Shown one piece after another: positions 27,027-34,954 of a stretch of 64,000 nt of DNA (its first letter is position 1; each line of letters opens with the position of its first letter). Location of the stretch: positions 1,653,001 through 1,717,000 of the forward strand of contig NZ_CP027231.1 of NCBI RefSeq assembly GCF_002998435.1, given 5' to 3'. The position numbers and the translations under genes are program-made. This DNA is from Bacteroides zoogleoformans (GTDB lineage: Bacteria; Bacteroidota; Bacteroidia; Bacteroidales; Bacteroidaceae). The notes under the pieces were generated by a model that was given only the letters and a program-made list of their open reading frames with translations, had not been told where the DNA came from and ran no database searches.

Positions 27027-29426
27027 TCAGAAACGGCATCGCAACTCTACGCTTGCCTGTAGCGGACGCCCTTTCTGCATCAACCCGTTGCCCATGCTTT
27101 CGAAGTAGAAGACCGTGTACTCTTTGTTCAACGCATTGCGCACCCGGAAGTCTACCTGCCCGTTGCCTTTCTGGAAACTGATACATCCGTTCAGTGTGCC
27201 GTAGAAGGCTTGGCTGGCAGTGTTCGCCTCCGTCCAGTAGAGGCGTCCCGCCCCCGTGTAGTCGGCATTCAGTTGAACGCGGTCCAGCCAATGTCCCCGA
27301 CGGATGCGGAAGACGTACCGTCCGCCGATGTTCAGCGTATGCCTGGGCACGAAAGGTACGTATTTCCCGTTATAGTCCACTTCCCTGATTTGCCCGTCGA
27401 GGTCTTTCTCGTTGGTGACGTAGTCTTTGAAGGTGGCGTGTGTATAGCCGTAGCTCGCATTCAGGCTGAGCGCATCGGTCACCGCAGCGCGCAGACTTGC
27501 CTCCGCTCCGTAGCTGCGGCTTCTTCCGGCATTCACGGTGATGCGTCCCAGACCGCTCTCGGCAAACCGGGCTATCTGCTGGTCGCGGGTATCCATGTAG
27601 AAGACGGACACATCGGCCAGCAGTCTGCCGCTCCACTGCGTCAGATGGCCGCCGGCTTCGTAGTTCCAGGTATATTCGGGCTTGTAGCGGGTGGCTTCGC
27701 TCACTTTCGGCAGGCTGTTGTTCTTCATCCGCGCTATCATGGCGCTCATGCTCTTGAATTTGGGGTCGGCGGCGATGGCATCCATCATGGAGTTTCTCAA
27801 CGCTCCGGTCAGGAGGTCGGAGAACATCTGGGTGTTGTAGCCTCCCGACCGGTAGCCGCGGGTCACGGTGGCATACACATTGTTCCCCTTCTTCCATTCA
27901 TATTGCAAGGCGAACTTGGGCAATAGTTGCACGTAATCCGCCGATTCCTTTCCCCGGAACGAGGCGTTTCCTTGCAGGTGATTGCTTGCCAGCGTCATGG
28001 GCGGTTTCTGCATGGTCAGAGAGAAGTGGAAGTCCGTGGCGTCCGAGGCGGAACGGTAGTCCATCTTTATCTTCTCATAGTCCAAGCGCAGACCGATGGT
28101 GGCCGACAGCCCCCTCACGAACAAGTCGTTGAAGGTAGACTGGTGGAAGAGTGCGCCGCTCAGCGTCGGCGTGTGGAAGCTGCCGTCGTTGCGCAAGGTC
28201 TCGTTGTTTATGCCTAAGTGCATGGCAGGCGCTCCCACTTGGGCGATGGCGTCGAACACCCTGTTCACATTGTCTTCCATGACGCTTCGGATGCCCCCCT
28301 TGTGAAACGTCACCGGTCCTTCCGTGTGCAGCCACCGGTAGAACCCGAAGGCTCCCACAACCCATTGCCAACGCCGCTCGGAGGTCGACTTGAGGATGAT
28401 TTCTTCGCTGAGGGTGTTCATCTGCTGCTTCTGCTCGATGTTGAAGATGTCGGCAGGCGTGAAGTCCTGATCCATGAACATGCGGTCTTTGAGGTACTGA
28501 TGCCCGGTGACGGCATTCAGGGTGAAGCCTTGCGCCCGGTATTCCATATTCAGCCCCGTGTTCAGCAGATGGCGGCGGTAACTGCTCCGCTCGTCGTTCA
28601 CAATCTGGCCGATGTAGGGCTTTAGCTCCTCACGCTGCTTTTCGGCGTTCAGACTTCCCAGGTAATAATAAGGATATCCGTTTTGGTCGCTGTACTCGTA
28701 GCTCACGTTCAAGTCCATCTTCCAATTCTCCGCGGGCAGATAGATGGCCCGGATGCGTCCGCCGGCCGATTGCCTTCTGTCTGCTTTCTCGTTCCTCACC
28801 GTATTGCGGAAAAATCCTCCCTGATAATCGTAGAACCCTCCGGTGGAGAAAGCGAATTGTTCCGATATCCGGTGATAGTGGGTCACGGAGGTGTTATAAG
28901 CGTTGTGCGTGCCTGCCCCCATGCGGAAATCCGTCCCCTGATAGGAGAAAGGCGATTTGGTATGCACCTTTATCAGTCCGCCCATGGCATTGCGCCCGTA
29001 GAGCGTGCCTTGCGGGCCGCGCAGCACGTCGATGCGCTCCACGTCCGCGTAGCTGAAGTCGAATGCCGACTTGTCTATATAAGGAATGTTGTCCACATAC
29101 AGGCCCACCGACGGCGTATGGATGCGCGAACCGATGCCGCGGATATAGACGGCGGAGGTCATGCGCGAGCCGTAATCGGGAATGAACATGTTGGGTACGA
29201 GGCCGGTCAGGCTCTTGATGGATTTTACTTGCAAGTCCTGTATGTCTTGTTGCGAAAGCAGGCTGACGGCGGCGGGTTGCTCACGCAGCTTCCGGTTTTC
29301 CTTGGGGGTGGCGATGACAAGCACCTCTTCCACATCTACCACTTTCAGCGTATCCGCCTCGTCTGCCGATGCCATTCCGGCGGTCAGCAATGCAAGGAGG
29401 GAAATAAATAATCCGTATCTCTTCAT
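27027..29426 (-). CDS. TonB-dependent outer-membrane receptor
   Basis: 799 residues. A signal peptide (LFISLLALLTAGMASA) is followed by a TonB-box-like start (DTLKVVDVEEVLVIATP). The plug domain carries REQPAAVSLLSQQDIQDLQVKSIKSLTGLVPNM, SAVYIRGIGSRI and DVERIDVLRGPQGTLYGRNAMGG. The rest is a 22-strand-type barrel ending in aromatic Phe (VELRCRF). The plug is of the siderophore/cobalamin class rather than SusC: there is no N-terminal CarboxypepD-like domain and no SusD partner. The substrate is not evident. The element TTACTTTG near 29447 on the minus strand is a one-mismatch -7 box. Confidence 0.9.
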   Translation of the reverse strand: MKRYGLFISLLALLTAGMASADEADTLKVVDVEEVLVIATPKENRKLREQPAAVSLLSQQDIQDLQVKSIKSLTGLVPNMFIPDYGSRMTSAVYIRGIGSRIHTPSVGLYVDNIPYIDKSAFDFSYADVERIDVLRGPQGTLYGRNAMGGLIKVHTKSPFSYQGTDFRMGAGTHNAYNTSVTHYHRISEQFAFSTGGFYDYQGGFFRNTVRNEKADRRQSAGGRIRAIYLPAENWKMDLNVSYEYSDQNGYPYYYLGSLNAEKQREELKPYIGQIVNDERSSYRRHLLNTGLNMEYRAQGFTLNAVTGHQYLKDRMFMDQDFTPADIFNIEQKQQMNTLSEEIILKSTSERRWQWVVGAFGFYRWLHTEGPVTFHKGGIRSVMEDNVNRVFDAIAQVGAPAMHLGINNETLRNDGSFHTPTLSGALFHQSTFNDLFVRGLSATIGLRLDYEKIKMDYRSASDATDFHFSLTMQKPPMTLASNHLQGNASFRGKESADYVQLLPKFALQYEWKKGNNVYATVTRGYRSGGYNTQMFSDLLTGALRNSMMDAIAADPKFKSMSAMIARMKNNSLPKVSEATRYKPEYTWNYEAGGHLTQWSGRLLADVSVFYMDTRDQQIARFAESGLGRITVNAGRSRSYGAEASLRAAVTDALSLNASYGYTHATFKDYVTNEKDLDGQIREVDYNGKYVPFVPRHTLNIGGRYVFRIRRGHWLDRVQLNADYTGAGRLYWTEANTASQAFYGTLNGCISFQKGNGQVDFRVRNALNKEYTVFYFESMGNGLMQKGRPLQASVELRCRF

Positions 29427-29593
29427 AAGTCATATTGTTTTGGCTGCAAAGTAACGAGTATTTGTCGGAATATGCAATTCTCATTTATCGGGATATGTAG
29501 AAGTCCGGCATTTTCAAAAGCATATTGACCGCGCGCCATTGCACTGAAGCGACTTCTATGCCGGGATTCTTTTCACGTTTAAGTCTCACTCTG

Positions 29594-29601
29594 TATTTTT
29601 G
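29594..29601 (+). promoter_or_regulatory. -7 box (TATTTTTG) for the tyrosine recombinase
   Basis: A perfect TAnnTTTG element ending at the upstream GTG (29601), which argues that translation begins at ATG 29637 rather than at that GTG. Confidence 0.55.
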
Positions 29602-29636
29602 TGTGCAAACCAACAAATCTAAAAGACATAGTGCAC

Positions 29637-30815
29637 ATGTTCAATCTTTCATTTCATTTCACAAAAGGAGGCTTCGTTTGGAAACAGCGTGTGAAGCTGT
29701 CGCAAGCCGATGAAACAGGAAAAACGGGTAAAGCAGAGAAAACAAACGAGTCGGGAAAAGCCGATAAGGCAAGTATGGCAAAGCGGACGGATAGGCCGAA
29801 GAGCCCCTTACCCACGCTTTCCGGTTTCGTCCACGCGGCCGCCGAAGGTGTAAGCCCCTCCACCCAAGAGAACTACCGCACGGCCGTTCGCTCTTTCATC
29901 CGCTTCAGCGGCGGCACGGACGTGCCCGTATCGGCGCTCGACGCCGACAGTGTGCGAAGTTACGAGCGGTGGCTGCGCGACCGTGGCGTATGCCCCAACA
30001 CCTCCTCCTGCTACATGCGCTCCCTGCGTGCCATCTACAACAAAGCCGCCACGAAACGCCTCGTGAAGGACAAAGAGCCCTTCAAGGGCGTGTTCACCGG
30101 CAACGAGCGGACGGTGAAGAGAAGCATAGGAGAGAAAGAGATAAGGAAGCTGAAAAGCCCCCGAAGTCCCTACAGCCCCTACAGCCTCTCCCCCGGCCCC
30201 TCCCCCATAGGGAGGGGGGAAAGGGAGTGGGGTTCAGGGGCTTCCGACCTCTTCCTCTTCTCTTTCTACGCCATGGGCATGCCCTTTGTTGACCTGGCTC
30301 ACCTGAAGCGGTCGCAGATAAAGGACGGGGTGCTGACCTACCGCCGGCGCAAGACGGGACAGCAGGTCAGGGTGAGGCTGGAACCGTGCATGCTCGATAT
30401 ACTGGACAAGTATAAGACAGAGGGGACGGACTATCTCTTCCCTATATTGTATAAGGTGAAAGACGGTGCGAAAGACCGGATGGGCAGTGAAACGGATAAG
30501 GGAAAAGACGGCGGTAAAGGCGGGCCGGCAGGCGGCAATCTTGTCGAGGTGTCCTATTCCTCGGCCCTAAACCGCTACAACCGCTCGCTCAAGGAGCTGG
30601 CGCGGCGGGCGGGAATCAAGGAGAACCTCACCTCCTACGTCGCCCGCCACTCGTGGGCGAGCATCGCCTACGAGAAGAATATCGACCTGCCCGTCATCTC
30701 CAAGGCACTGGGGCATACCGACACCAAGACCACCCTCATATACATAACGGAGATAAAAGACAAGCGGCTGGCGTCGGCCAACCGCAAACTGCTGAAAGAG
30801 GTCTTCACGTCTTGA
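29637..30815 (+). CDS. Tyrosine recombinase linked to the fimbrial operon
   Basis: 392 residues from ATG 29637. The N-terminal SAM-like core-binding domain is recognisable from SPSTQENYRTAVRSFIRFSGG to NTSSCYMRSLRAIYNKA. The catalytic domain includes DLFLFSFYAMGMPFVDLAHLKRSQI (the usual first Arg is replaced, as in CTnDOT-type integrases), the Lys strand RRRKTGQQVRV, SYVARHSWASIAYEKN (Arg and His), SKALGHTDTKTT and nucleophile Tyr in TTLIYITEI. This is the type of recombinase that inverts promoters or mobilises elements in Bacteroides. Oddities: a Lys/Asp/Gly-rich N-terminal spacer, a repeat-derived insertion near 30160-30245 and a second Lys/Gly-rich insertion near 30470-30540. It lies directly upstream of inverted repeats and the fimbrial genes. 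Confidence 0.9.
   Translation: MFNLSFHFTKGGFVWKQRVKLSQADETGKTGKAEKTNESGKADKASMAKRTDRPKSPLPTLSGFVHAAAEGVSPSTQENYRTAVRSFIRFSGGTDVPVSALDADSVRSYERWLRDRGVCPNTSSCYMRSLRAIYNKAATKRLVKDKEPFKGVFTGNERTVKRSIGEKEIRKLKSPRSPYSPYSLSPGPSPIGRGEREWGSGASDLFLFSFYAMGMPFVDLAHLKRSQIKDGVLTYRRRKTGQQVRVRLEPCMLDILDKYKTEGTDYLFPILYKVKDGAKDRMGSETDKGKDGGKGGPAGGNLVEVSYSSALNRYNRSLKELARRAGIKENLTSYVARHSWASIAYEKNIDLPVISKALGHTDTKTTLIYITEIKDKRLASANRKLLKEVFTS
30165..30250. repeat. REP-like palindromic repeat inside the recombinase gene
   Basis: CCCCTCCC (30197-30204) and GGGAGGGG (30210-30217) form a perfect hairpin. The block AGCCTCTCCCCC plus CTCCCCCATAGGGAGGGGGG recurs at 38881-38920, outside any gene. Here it is read through in frame as roughly 25 extra residues (SPYSLSPGPSPIGRGEREWG). 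Confidence 0.7.
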
Positions 30816-30831
30816 GGAAAGGCCCTCCGCA

Positions 30832-30848
30832 CACCTCTTGGTAAGAGG
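30832..30848 (+). repeat. Third copy of the switch repeat, direct to the left inverted repeat
   Basis: ACCTCTTGGTAAGAGG at 30833-30848 matches 16 bases of the left inverted repeat at 30901-30919 in the same orientation. It lies 17 bases after the recombinase stop codon. Confidence 0.75.
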
Positions 30849-30900
30849 AGGGGGAAGGACGGCGTATCGTCGATAGCGGGAGGAAAACGCCCCGCGGCCC

Positions 30901-31156
30901 ACCTCTTGGTAAGAGGTGTAATGCCTCCCGTAACCGCCTGCAAATAAAAGGCTTTTATTTAATATATACAAATATTTTTAAGAAAAACCACATCCCCGTC
31001 CTATGCAAACGGCTGTACCGTAATATTTACAACCTCATATCCTGCCCTCCCATTGCAACAGGTTGAACCTAACGAATATCCCGCCTTCCTCTCCCCTTTC
31101 CCCAATGGAAATTCCCTTATGCCTTTTCCCATCCCTCACACCTCTTACCAAGAGGT
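30901..31156. promoter_or_regulatory. Candidate invertible DNA segment with perfect 19-bp inverted repeats
   Basis: The left repeat ACCTCTTGGTAAGAGGTGT (30901-30919) is found as an exact reverse complement at 31138-31156. Each repeat is itself a near-palindrome with asymmetric GGT/ACC centre, typical of tyrosine-recombinase crossover sites. The 218-bp interior has an AT-rich core (30942-30982) containing a perfect 9-bp palindrome (AAATAAAAG/CTTTTATTT) and near-consensus -7 boxes on both strands: TATTTTTA at 30973-30980 (+) and AATATTTG at 30969-30976 (-). The segment lies between the recombinase gene and the fimbrial operon, so inversion would turn a promoter toward or away from that operon. 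No perfect -7 box was found, so promoter activity is inferred. Confidence 0.65.
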
Positions 31157-31298
31157 ATGCGTCCCGGAACACCTGCCCGAAGCCCCTCCAATAAGGATAT
31201 GACAAGTTCCCGAACGAACGGCCGGACGGAAGAACAGACAGCCGATACGGTTATCTGTTCAAGATGAAAAAGAAGATATAAACCTTTAATCTTTCGTG

Positions 31299-32525
31299 AT
31301 GAAACGAACCTTTATTCTCCTCTTTCTCCTGCTTTTTCTCGGGCATGCCCGGGGACAGGAATCCGACACGCGCCGGGGCACGGACTCCGTGCGCGTCTAT
31401 TTCCGTCAGGGCGAATCGCGCCTCGACCCTTATTTCCGTGATAACGGCGCACGCATACGCGCCTTCACCGAGCGTTTCAGAACCCTGCTGCAAGACCCAT
31501 CGCGGCGCATACGGGGCCTGCGGGTCACCGCAGGAGCCTCCCCCGAGGGAAGCACGGCGTTGAACCGGCGCCTCTCCGAGCGGAGGGCCGAGGCCATCCG
31601 GCAGCTGGTCTCCGGCTACTTCCCCCATGAGTTCGGGTGGCTCTCCACCGTGCCCAAGGGCGTGGACTGGCAGGGGCTGGAAAAGCTCGTGCAGGCGGAC
31701 GAGTACATGCCCTACCGCCACGAGGTGCTCGACATCCTGCGCTACACCCCCGAGTGGATTACCCGCGAGGGCAAGGTGGCCGACGGGCGCAAGCGCCGGC
31801 TGGTCATGACGGGCAGCGGCTACGCCTGGCGCTACATGGAGAGCCGCTTCTTCCCCGAGCTGCGCGCCTCCACCCTGCACGTGTGGTACGAGTCGGAGGA
31901 GGTGCGGGAAGCCGCCAAGGACACCGTCTACATCCTCCCGCCCGAAAAGGAGGAGACGGCTCCTCCCTCCCGCGAATGCAGACCTTTCTACATGGCGCTG
32001 AAGACCAACCTGCTCTACGACGCCGTGGTGCTGCCCAACCTCGGGCTGGAGTTCTACCTGGGCCGCGGCTGGTCGGTGGCCGGCAACTGGATGTACACCT
32101 GGCTGAAGAGCGACCGCCGCCACCGCTACCACCGCATATACGGCGGCGACCTCGAGGTGCGCCGCTGGCTGAGCTACGGCCGCAAGCCGCTGACGGGGCA
32201 CCACATAGGGGTGTACGGGCAGCTGCTTACCTACGACCTCGAGTGGGGCGGCAGGGGGTACCTCGGCGACCGGTGGAGCTACGGGGGCGGCCTGTCCTAC
32301 GGCTACTCCGCCCCCATCGGCCGCAGGCTGAACCTCGACTTCAGCATCGGCATCGGCTATCTGGGCGGCGAGTACTACGAGTACATCCCACAGGGCGGCG
32401 GCTACCTGTGGCAGGCCACGAAGCAGCGGCGGTGGTTCGGCCCCACGAAGGCGGAGGTGTCGCTGGTGTGGCTGCTGGGACATGACAATTACAACGGGAA
32501 ACGCAGGTCACAAATCGGAAAATAA
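31299..32525 (+). CDS. DUF3575 outer-membrane protein of fimbrial locus
   Basis: About 408 residues from ATG 31299 (a GTG one codon earlier is possible). Signal peptide: MKRTFILLFLLLFLGHARGQ. Residues 30-110 resemble an OmpA-like domain (SVRVYFRQGESRLDP, GLRVTAGASPEGSTALNRRLSERRAEAI). After residue 225 comes the DUF3575 beta-barrel (FYMALKTNLLYDAVVLPNLG, GGLSYGYSAPI, LDFSIGIGYLGGEYYEY). Such genes occur next to DUF5119 and fimbrillin genes in many Bacteroides, suggesting a role in fimbria assembly or anchoring at the outer membrane. The gene is strikingly GC-rich. The 140 bases between the right inverted repeat and the start codon hold no obvious promoter. Confidence 0.85.
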   Translation: MKRTFILLFLLLFLGHARGQESDTRRGTDSVRVYFRQGESRLDPYFRDNGARIRAFTERFRTLLQDPSRRIRGLRVTAGASPEGSTALNRRLSERRAEAIRQLVSGYFPHEFGWLSTVPKGVDWQGLEKLVQADEYMPYRHEVLDILRYTPEWITREGKVADGRKRRLVMTGSGYAWRYMESRFFPELRASTLHVWYESEEVREAAKDTVYILPPEKEETAPPSRECRPFYMALKTNLLYDAVVLPNLGLEFYLGRGWSVAGNWMYTWLKSDRRHRYHRIYGGDLEVRRWLSYGRKPLTGHHIGVYGQLLTYDLEWGGRGYLGDRWSYGGGLSYGYSAPIGRRLNLDFSIGIGYLGGEYYEYIPQGGGYLWQATKQRRWFGPTKAEVSLVWLLGHDNYNGKRRSQIGK

Positions 32526-32532
32526 GAAATTC

Positions 32533-33528
32533 ATGAGAACGACAGAAATAACATCCACGAGAAGCATGAGAACATCCATGAGAAAAAAATGTCTGCACGG
32601 CATCGCCTTCCTGTTGGGGGCGTTCGTGCTCATCCTGCTTGCGGCGGGCGTCGCCTCGCTGCTCGCCTCCTGTGACCATAAACCCTTCGCCTTCGCCCCC
32701 GATTCTTCGGTACGGGTGCGGGTGATTTTTGACTGGCGCAATGCTCCCGGGGCATCGGCCACGGGCATGAGCGTCTATTTCTTCCCCTCCTCCGGCAGCC
32801 CTTTACGCAGGGACTTTCCCCGTGAGGGAGGTCCGACCGAACTTCTGCCGGGCACGTACCGCGTGCTCTGCCTGAACAACGACAACGAGTCCGCGCTCCT
32901 GCGCGGCACGGACACCCCGGAGAGCTTCGAGGCCTGCGCGCCTCCTCTCCCCGTGCAGGATGGGGACGGACAGGAGCCGGCGGTCTCCTCTCCCGGCATG
33001 CTCTGGGGAACGGGCGGCACGGACTTCACCGTCACCGTCCCCTCGGAGCTGCCGGCCCCGGAGAGTCCGCTCGTGCTCTGTCCGGAGGAGCAGAGCTACA
33101 TCTACACCGTAGAGATAGTGAACGTGCGCAACCTTGCGGGTGTCTCTTCCGCAGCCTTCTCGCTCTCCGGCATGTCCGCCTCGCTGTTCCCGGGAACCGG
33201 GCACCGTTCCCCCTCACGCTCGTCCCTCCGCTTCGAAGCGGGCATCGAGGAGGGCACGGCACGGCTCACGGGCCGGGTGCTGTGCTTCGGGGTGAGCGAG
33301 GCGGAGGACACGTCGCACCGGCTGACGCTCAGCGTCACCCTGCGCGACGGCAGCTGCAGGCGCATTTCGTTCGACGTGAGCGGACAGGTGAACCGCGCGA
33401 CCGACAGGCGGCACGTGCATATACGGCTGGACGGACTGACGATCCCCGCGCCCGCGGGGGAGGAAGGAGGAGGATTCCAGACGGGAGTGGACGACTGGAG
33501 CACGGAGACGCGGCCGATAGACCTGTAG
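32533..33528 (+). CDS. DUF5119 lipoprotein, probable fimbrial anchor/assembly protein
   Basis: 331 residues from ATG 32533, 7 bases after the DUF3575 stop; a start at 32578 (MRKKCLHGIAF) is also possible and leaves the signal intact. GAFVLILLAAGVASLLASCDHKPF is a lipoprotein signal. The body (VRVRVIFDWRNAPGASATGMSVYFFPSSG, GTYRVLCLNNDNESALLRG, YIYTVEIVNVRNLAGVSSAAFSLSGMS) has the DUF5119 pattern, related in layout to the FimB/Mfa2 anchor proteins. By neighbourhood it should act with the two fimbrillins downstream. GC-rich like its neighbours. Confidence 0.8.
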   Translation: MRTTEITSTRSMRTSMRKKCLHGIAFLLGAFVLILLAAGVASLLASCDHKPFAFAPDSSVRVRVIFDWRNAPGASATGMSVYFFPSSGSPLRRDFPREGGPTELLPGTYRVLCLNNDNESALLRGTDTPESFEACAPPLPVQDGDGQEPAVSSPGMLWGTGGTDFTVTVPSELPAPESPLVLCPEEQSYIYTVEIVNVRNLAGVSSAAFSLSGMSASLFPGTGHRSPSRSSLRFEAGIEEGTARLTGRVLCFGVSEAEDTSHRLTLSVTLRDGSCRRISFDVSGQVNRATDRRHVHIRLDGLTIPAPAGEEGGGFQTGVDDWSTETRPIDL

Positions 33529-33536
33529 CCTTTCGG

Positions 33537-33563
33537 GCGCGGATGCCGCGGATGACACGGATT
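33537..33563 (+). repeat. Dispersed GCGGATG repeat, copy A
   Basis: A block of GCGCGGATG/CCGCGGATGACACGGATT type just after the DUF5119 stop. The related copies are at 37909-37938 and 38975-38996. Further GCGGATGATG fragments follow to about 33640. Confidence 0.55.
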
Positions 33564-33730
33564 GTGTTTTTAACGCGGATGATGATTCTTCAGACGGAGA
33601 TGATGCGGATTCCCTGTTTTACAAGCGGATGATGACGTGAAAGTGAATATGTGGAATATATGATATAACTGACAGGCAACTGGCAGTGTTTTTTCTTAAT
33701 CTAATTTTATTAATCCTAACAAAAACAAGT

Positions 33731-34828
33731 ATGAAAAAGAAACTTGTGGGCTGCCTTCTGGCAGCAGGCCTCATCGGCCTCAGCTCCTGCTCGCAGGACG
33801 AAACGAACGCTGTGAACCGCAGCGAATCCATCAACTTCCATCCCACGCTGGGTGCTTCCACCCGCGGGGCGGTCACCACGCTGACCAACCTGTCGCCCTT
33901 CAAGGTGACGGCATTCAAGAGTTCGGGAGGAACGAACCTCTTCGAGAACGCCGAGGTGAGACAGACGGGCGGCAAATGGGAAATGACCGATCCTCAGACG
34001 TGGCCCGGAAACGACGAGGTGAAGTTCTTCGCCTACGCTCCGGCCAACCTGCCTGCCGGCGCATCGGTGTACATCAACAGCGGCACGCAGAAGATATTCA
34101 GCTACGTGACACCGCAGAAGGTCTCTGATCAGAAGGACATCGTGGTGGCCCACAACACCGGCAGCCGCACCACCTCCGCATCGGGCGTGGCACTCAACTT
34201 CAAGCACATCCTCTCGCAGATAGAGGTGAAGGCCAAGTGCTCCGACCCCACCGTCACCATCAAGGTGCAGGGAGTGAAGGTATGCCAGGTGAAATCGGCG
34301 GCCAACTTCACCTTCCCCACCTCGCCCACGACCGCTTCCGGCCCGCTGGCGGGATGGGACGCGCCGAACGCCCCCGCCAGCTTCTCGGCCCGCCTGTCCG
34401 CCCCCGTCACCCTGACGGCATCGGAGCAGAACATCACGGGAACGGAGAACTTCATGCTGCTTCCGCAGACATTAACGCCGTGGAGCGGTGCCGCCTCTCC
34501 GAACGGAGCCTATCTGGCCGTGCTCTGCCAGGTCACGAAGAACGGTACGCAGATTTATCCGCCCGCTTCAGGAAAGTACGGCTACTCCGCCGTGAAGATA
34601 GACTCTGCCTGGGAAGCCGGGAAGAAGTATATCTACGCGCTGAACTTCTGTTCCCCGGGCGGCGGCGCGGGTAAAATCGATCCGATTCCCACCGACCCCG
34701 TGAATCCCAGCGACCCGACCATCGACCCGAATCCGGGAACGGGCGGAGACCCTGTACTGGGCAACCCCATCACCTTCACCGTGACCGTGGAAGACTGGAC
34801 GGCGGGAAGCACCGAGATAGGGATGTAA
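33731..34828 (+). CDS. Fimbrillin-family lipoprotein, probable shaft subunit
   Basis: 365 residues from ATG 33731; the upstream in-frame codons look like leader sequence. MKKKLVGCLLAAGLIGLSSC is a lipoprotein signal. The Mfa/FimA-like domain has KVTAFKSSGGTNLFENAEV, WPGNDEVKFFAYAPANLP, ALNFKHILSQIEVKA, NFMLLPQTLTPW and GKKYIYALNFCSPGG. The C-terminus ends with a beta strand, ITFTVTVEDWTAGSTEIG, the form used for strand exchange in type V pili. Single-fimbrillin length and first place among the fimbrillins suggest the polymerising shaft protein. Confidence 0.85.
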   Translation: MKKKLVGCLLAAGLIGLSSCSQDETNAVNRSESINFHPTLGASTRGAVTTLTNLSPFKVTAFKSSGGTNLFENAEVRQTGGKWEMTDPQTWPGNDEVKFFAYAPANLPAGASVYINSGTQKIFSYVTPQKVSDQKDIVVAHNTGSRTTSASGVALNFKHILSQIEVKAKCSDPTVTIKVQGVKVCQVKSAANFTFPTSPTTASGPLAGWDAPNAPASFSARLSAPVTLTASEQNITGTENFMLLPQTLTPWSGAASPNGAYLAVLCQVTKNGTQIYPPASGKYGYSAVKIDSAWEAGKKYIYALNFCSPGGGAGKIDPIPTDPVNPSDPTIDPNPGTGGDPVLGNPITFTVTVEDWTAGSTEIGM

Positions 34829-34837
34829 TCAGTGATT

Positions 34838-34899
34838 AGCGGCAGGTGCCTGGCTGTTGTCAGCGGTCAACACTTACTCCACGCCGGGCACTTGCCGCT
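34838..34899 (+). other. 13-bp stem-loop between the two fimbrillin genes
   Basis: AGCGGCAGGTGCC (34838-34850) pairs along its whole length with GGCACTTGCCGCT (34887-34899), with one G-U pair in RNA. It begins 10 bases after the first fimbrillin stop. No T-run follows, so it is more likely a processing or stability element than a terminator. Confidence 0.55.
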
Positions 34900-34954
34900 G
34901 TTTACCAGCCACTTATCATTCATCTATTCATCACTAATCACTAACAACATCTAT

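Noticed and set aside
29601..29636. A GTG start for the recombinase at 29601
   Set aside because: It overlaps the last base of a perfect -7 box, so the transcript would begin after it; ATG at 29637 was chosen.
31251..32483. A 410-codon open frame antisense to the DUF3575 gene
   Set aside because: High GC content suppresses stop codons there; the Val/Ala/His-rich product has no family pattern.
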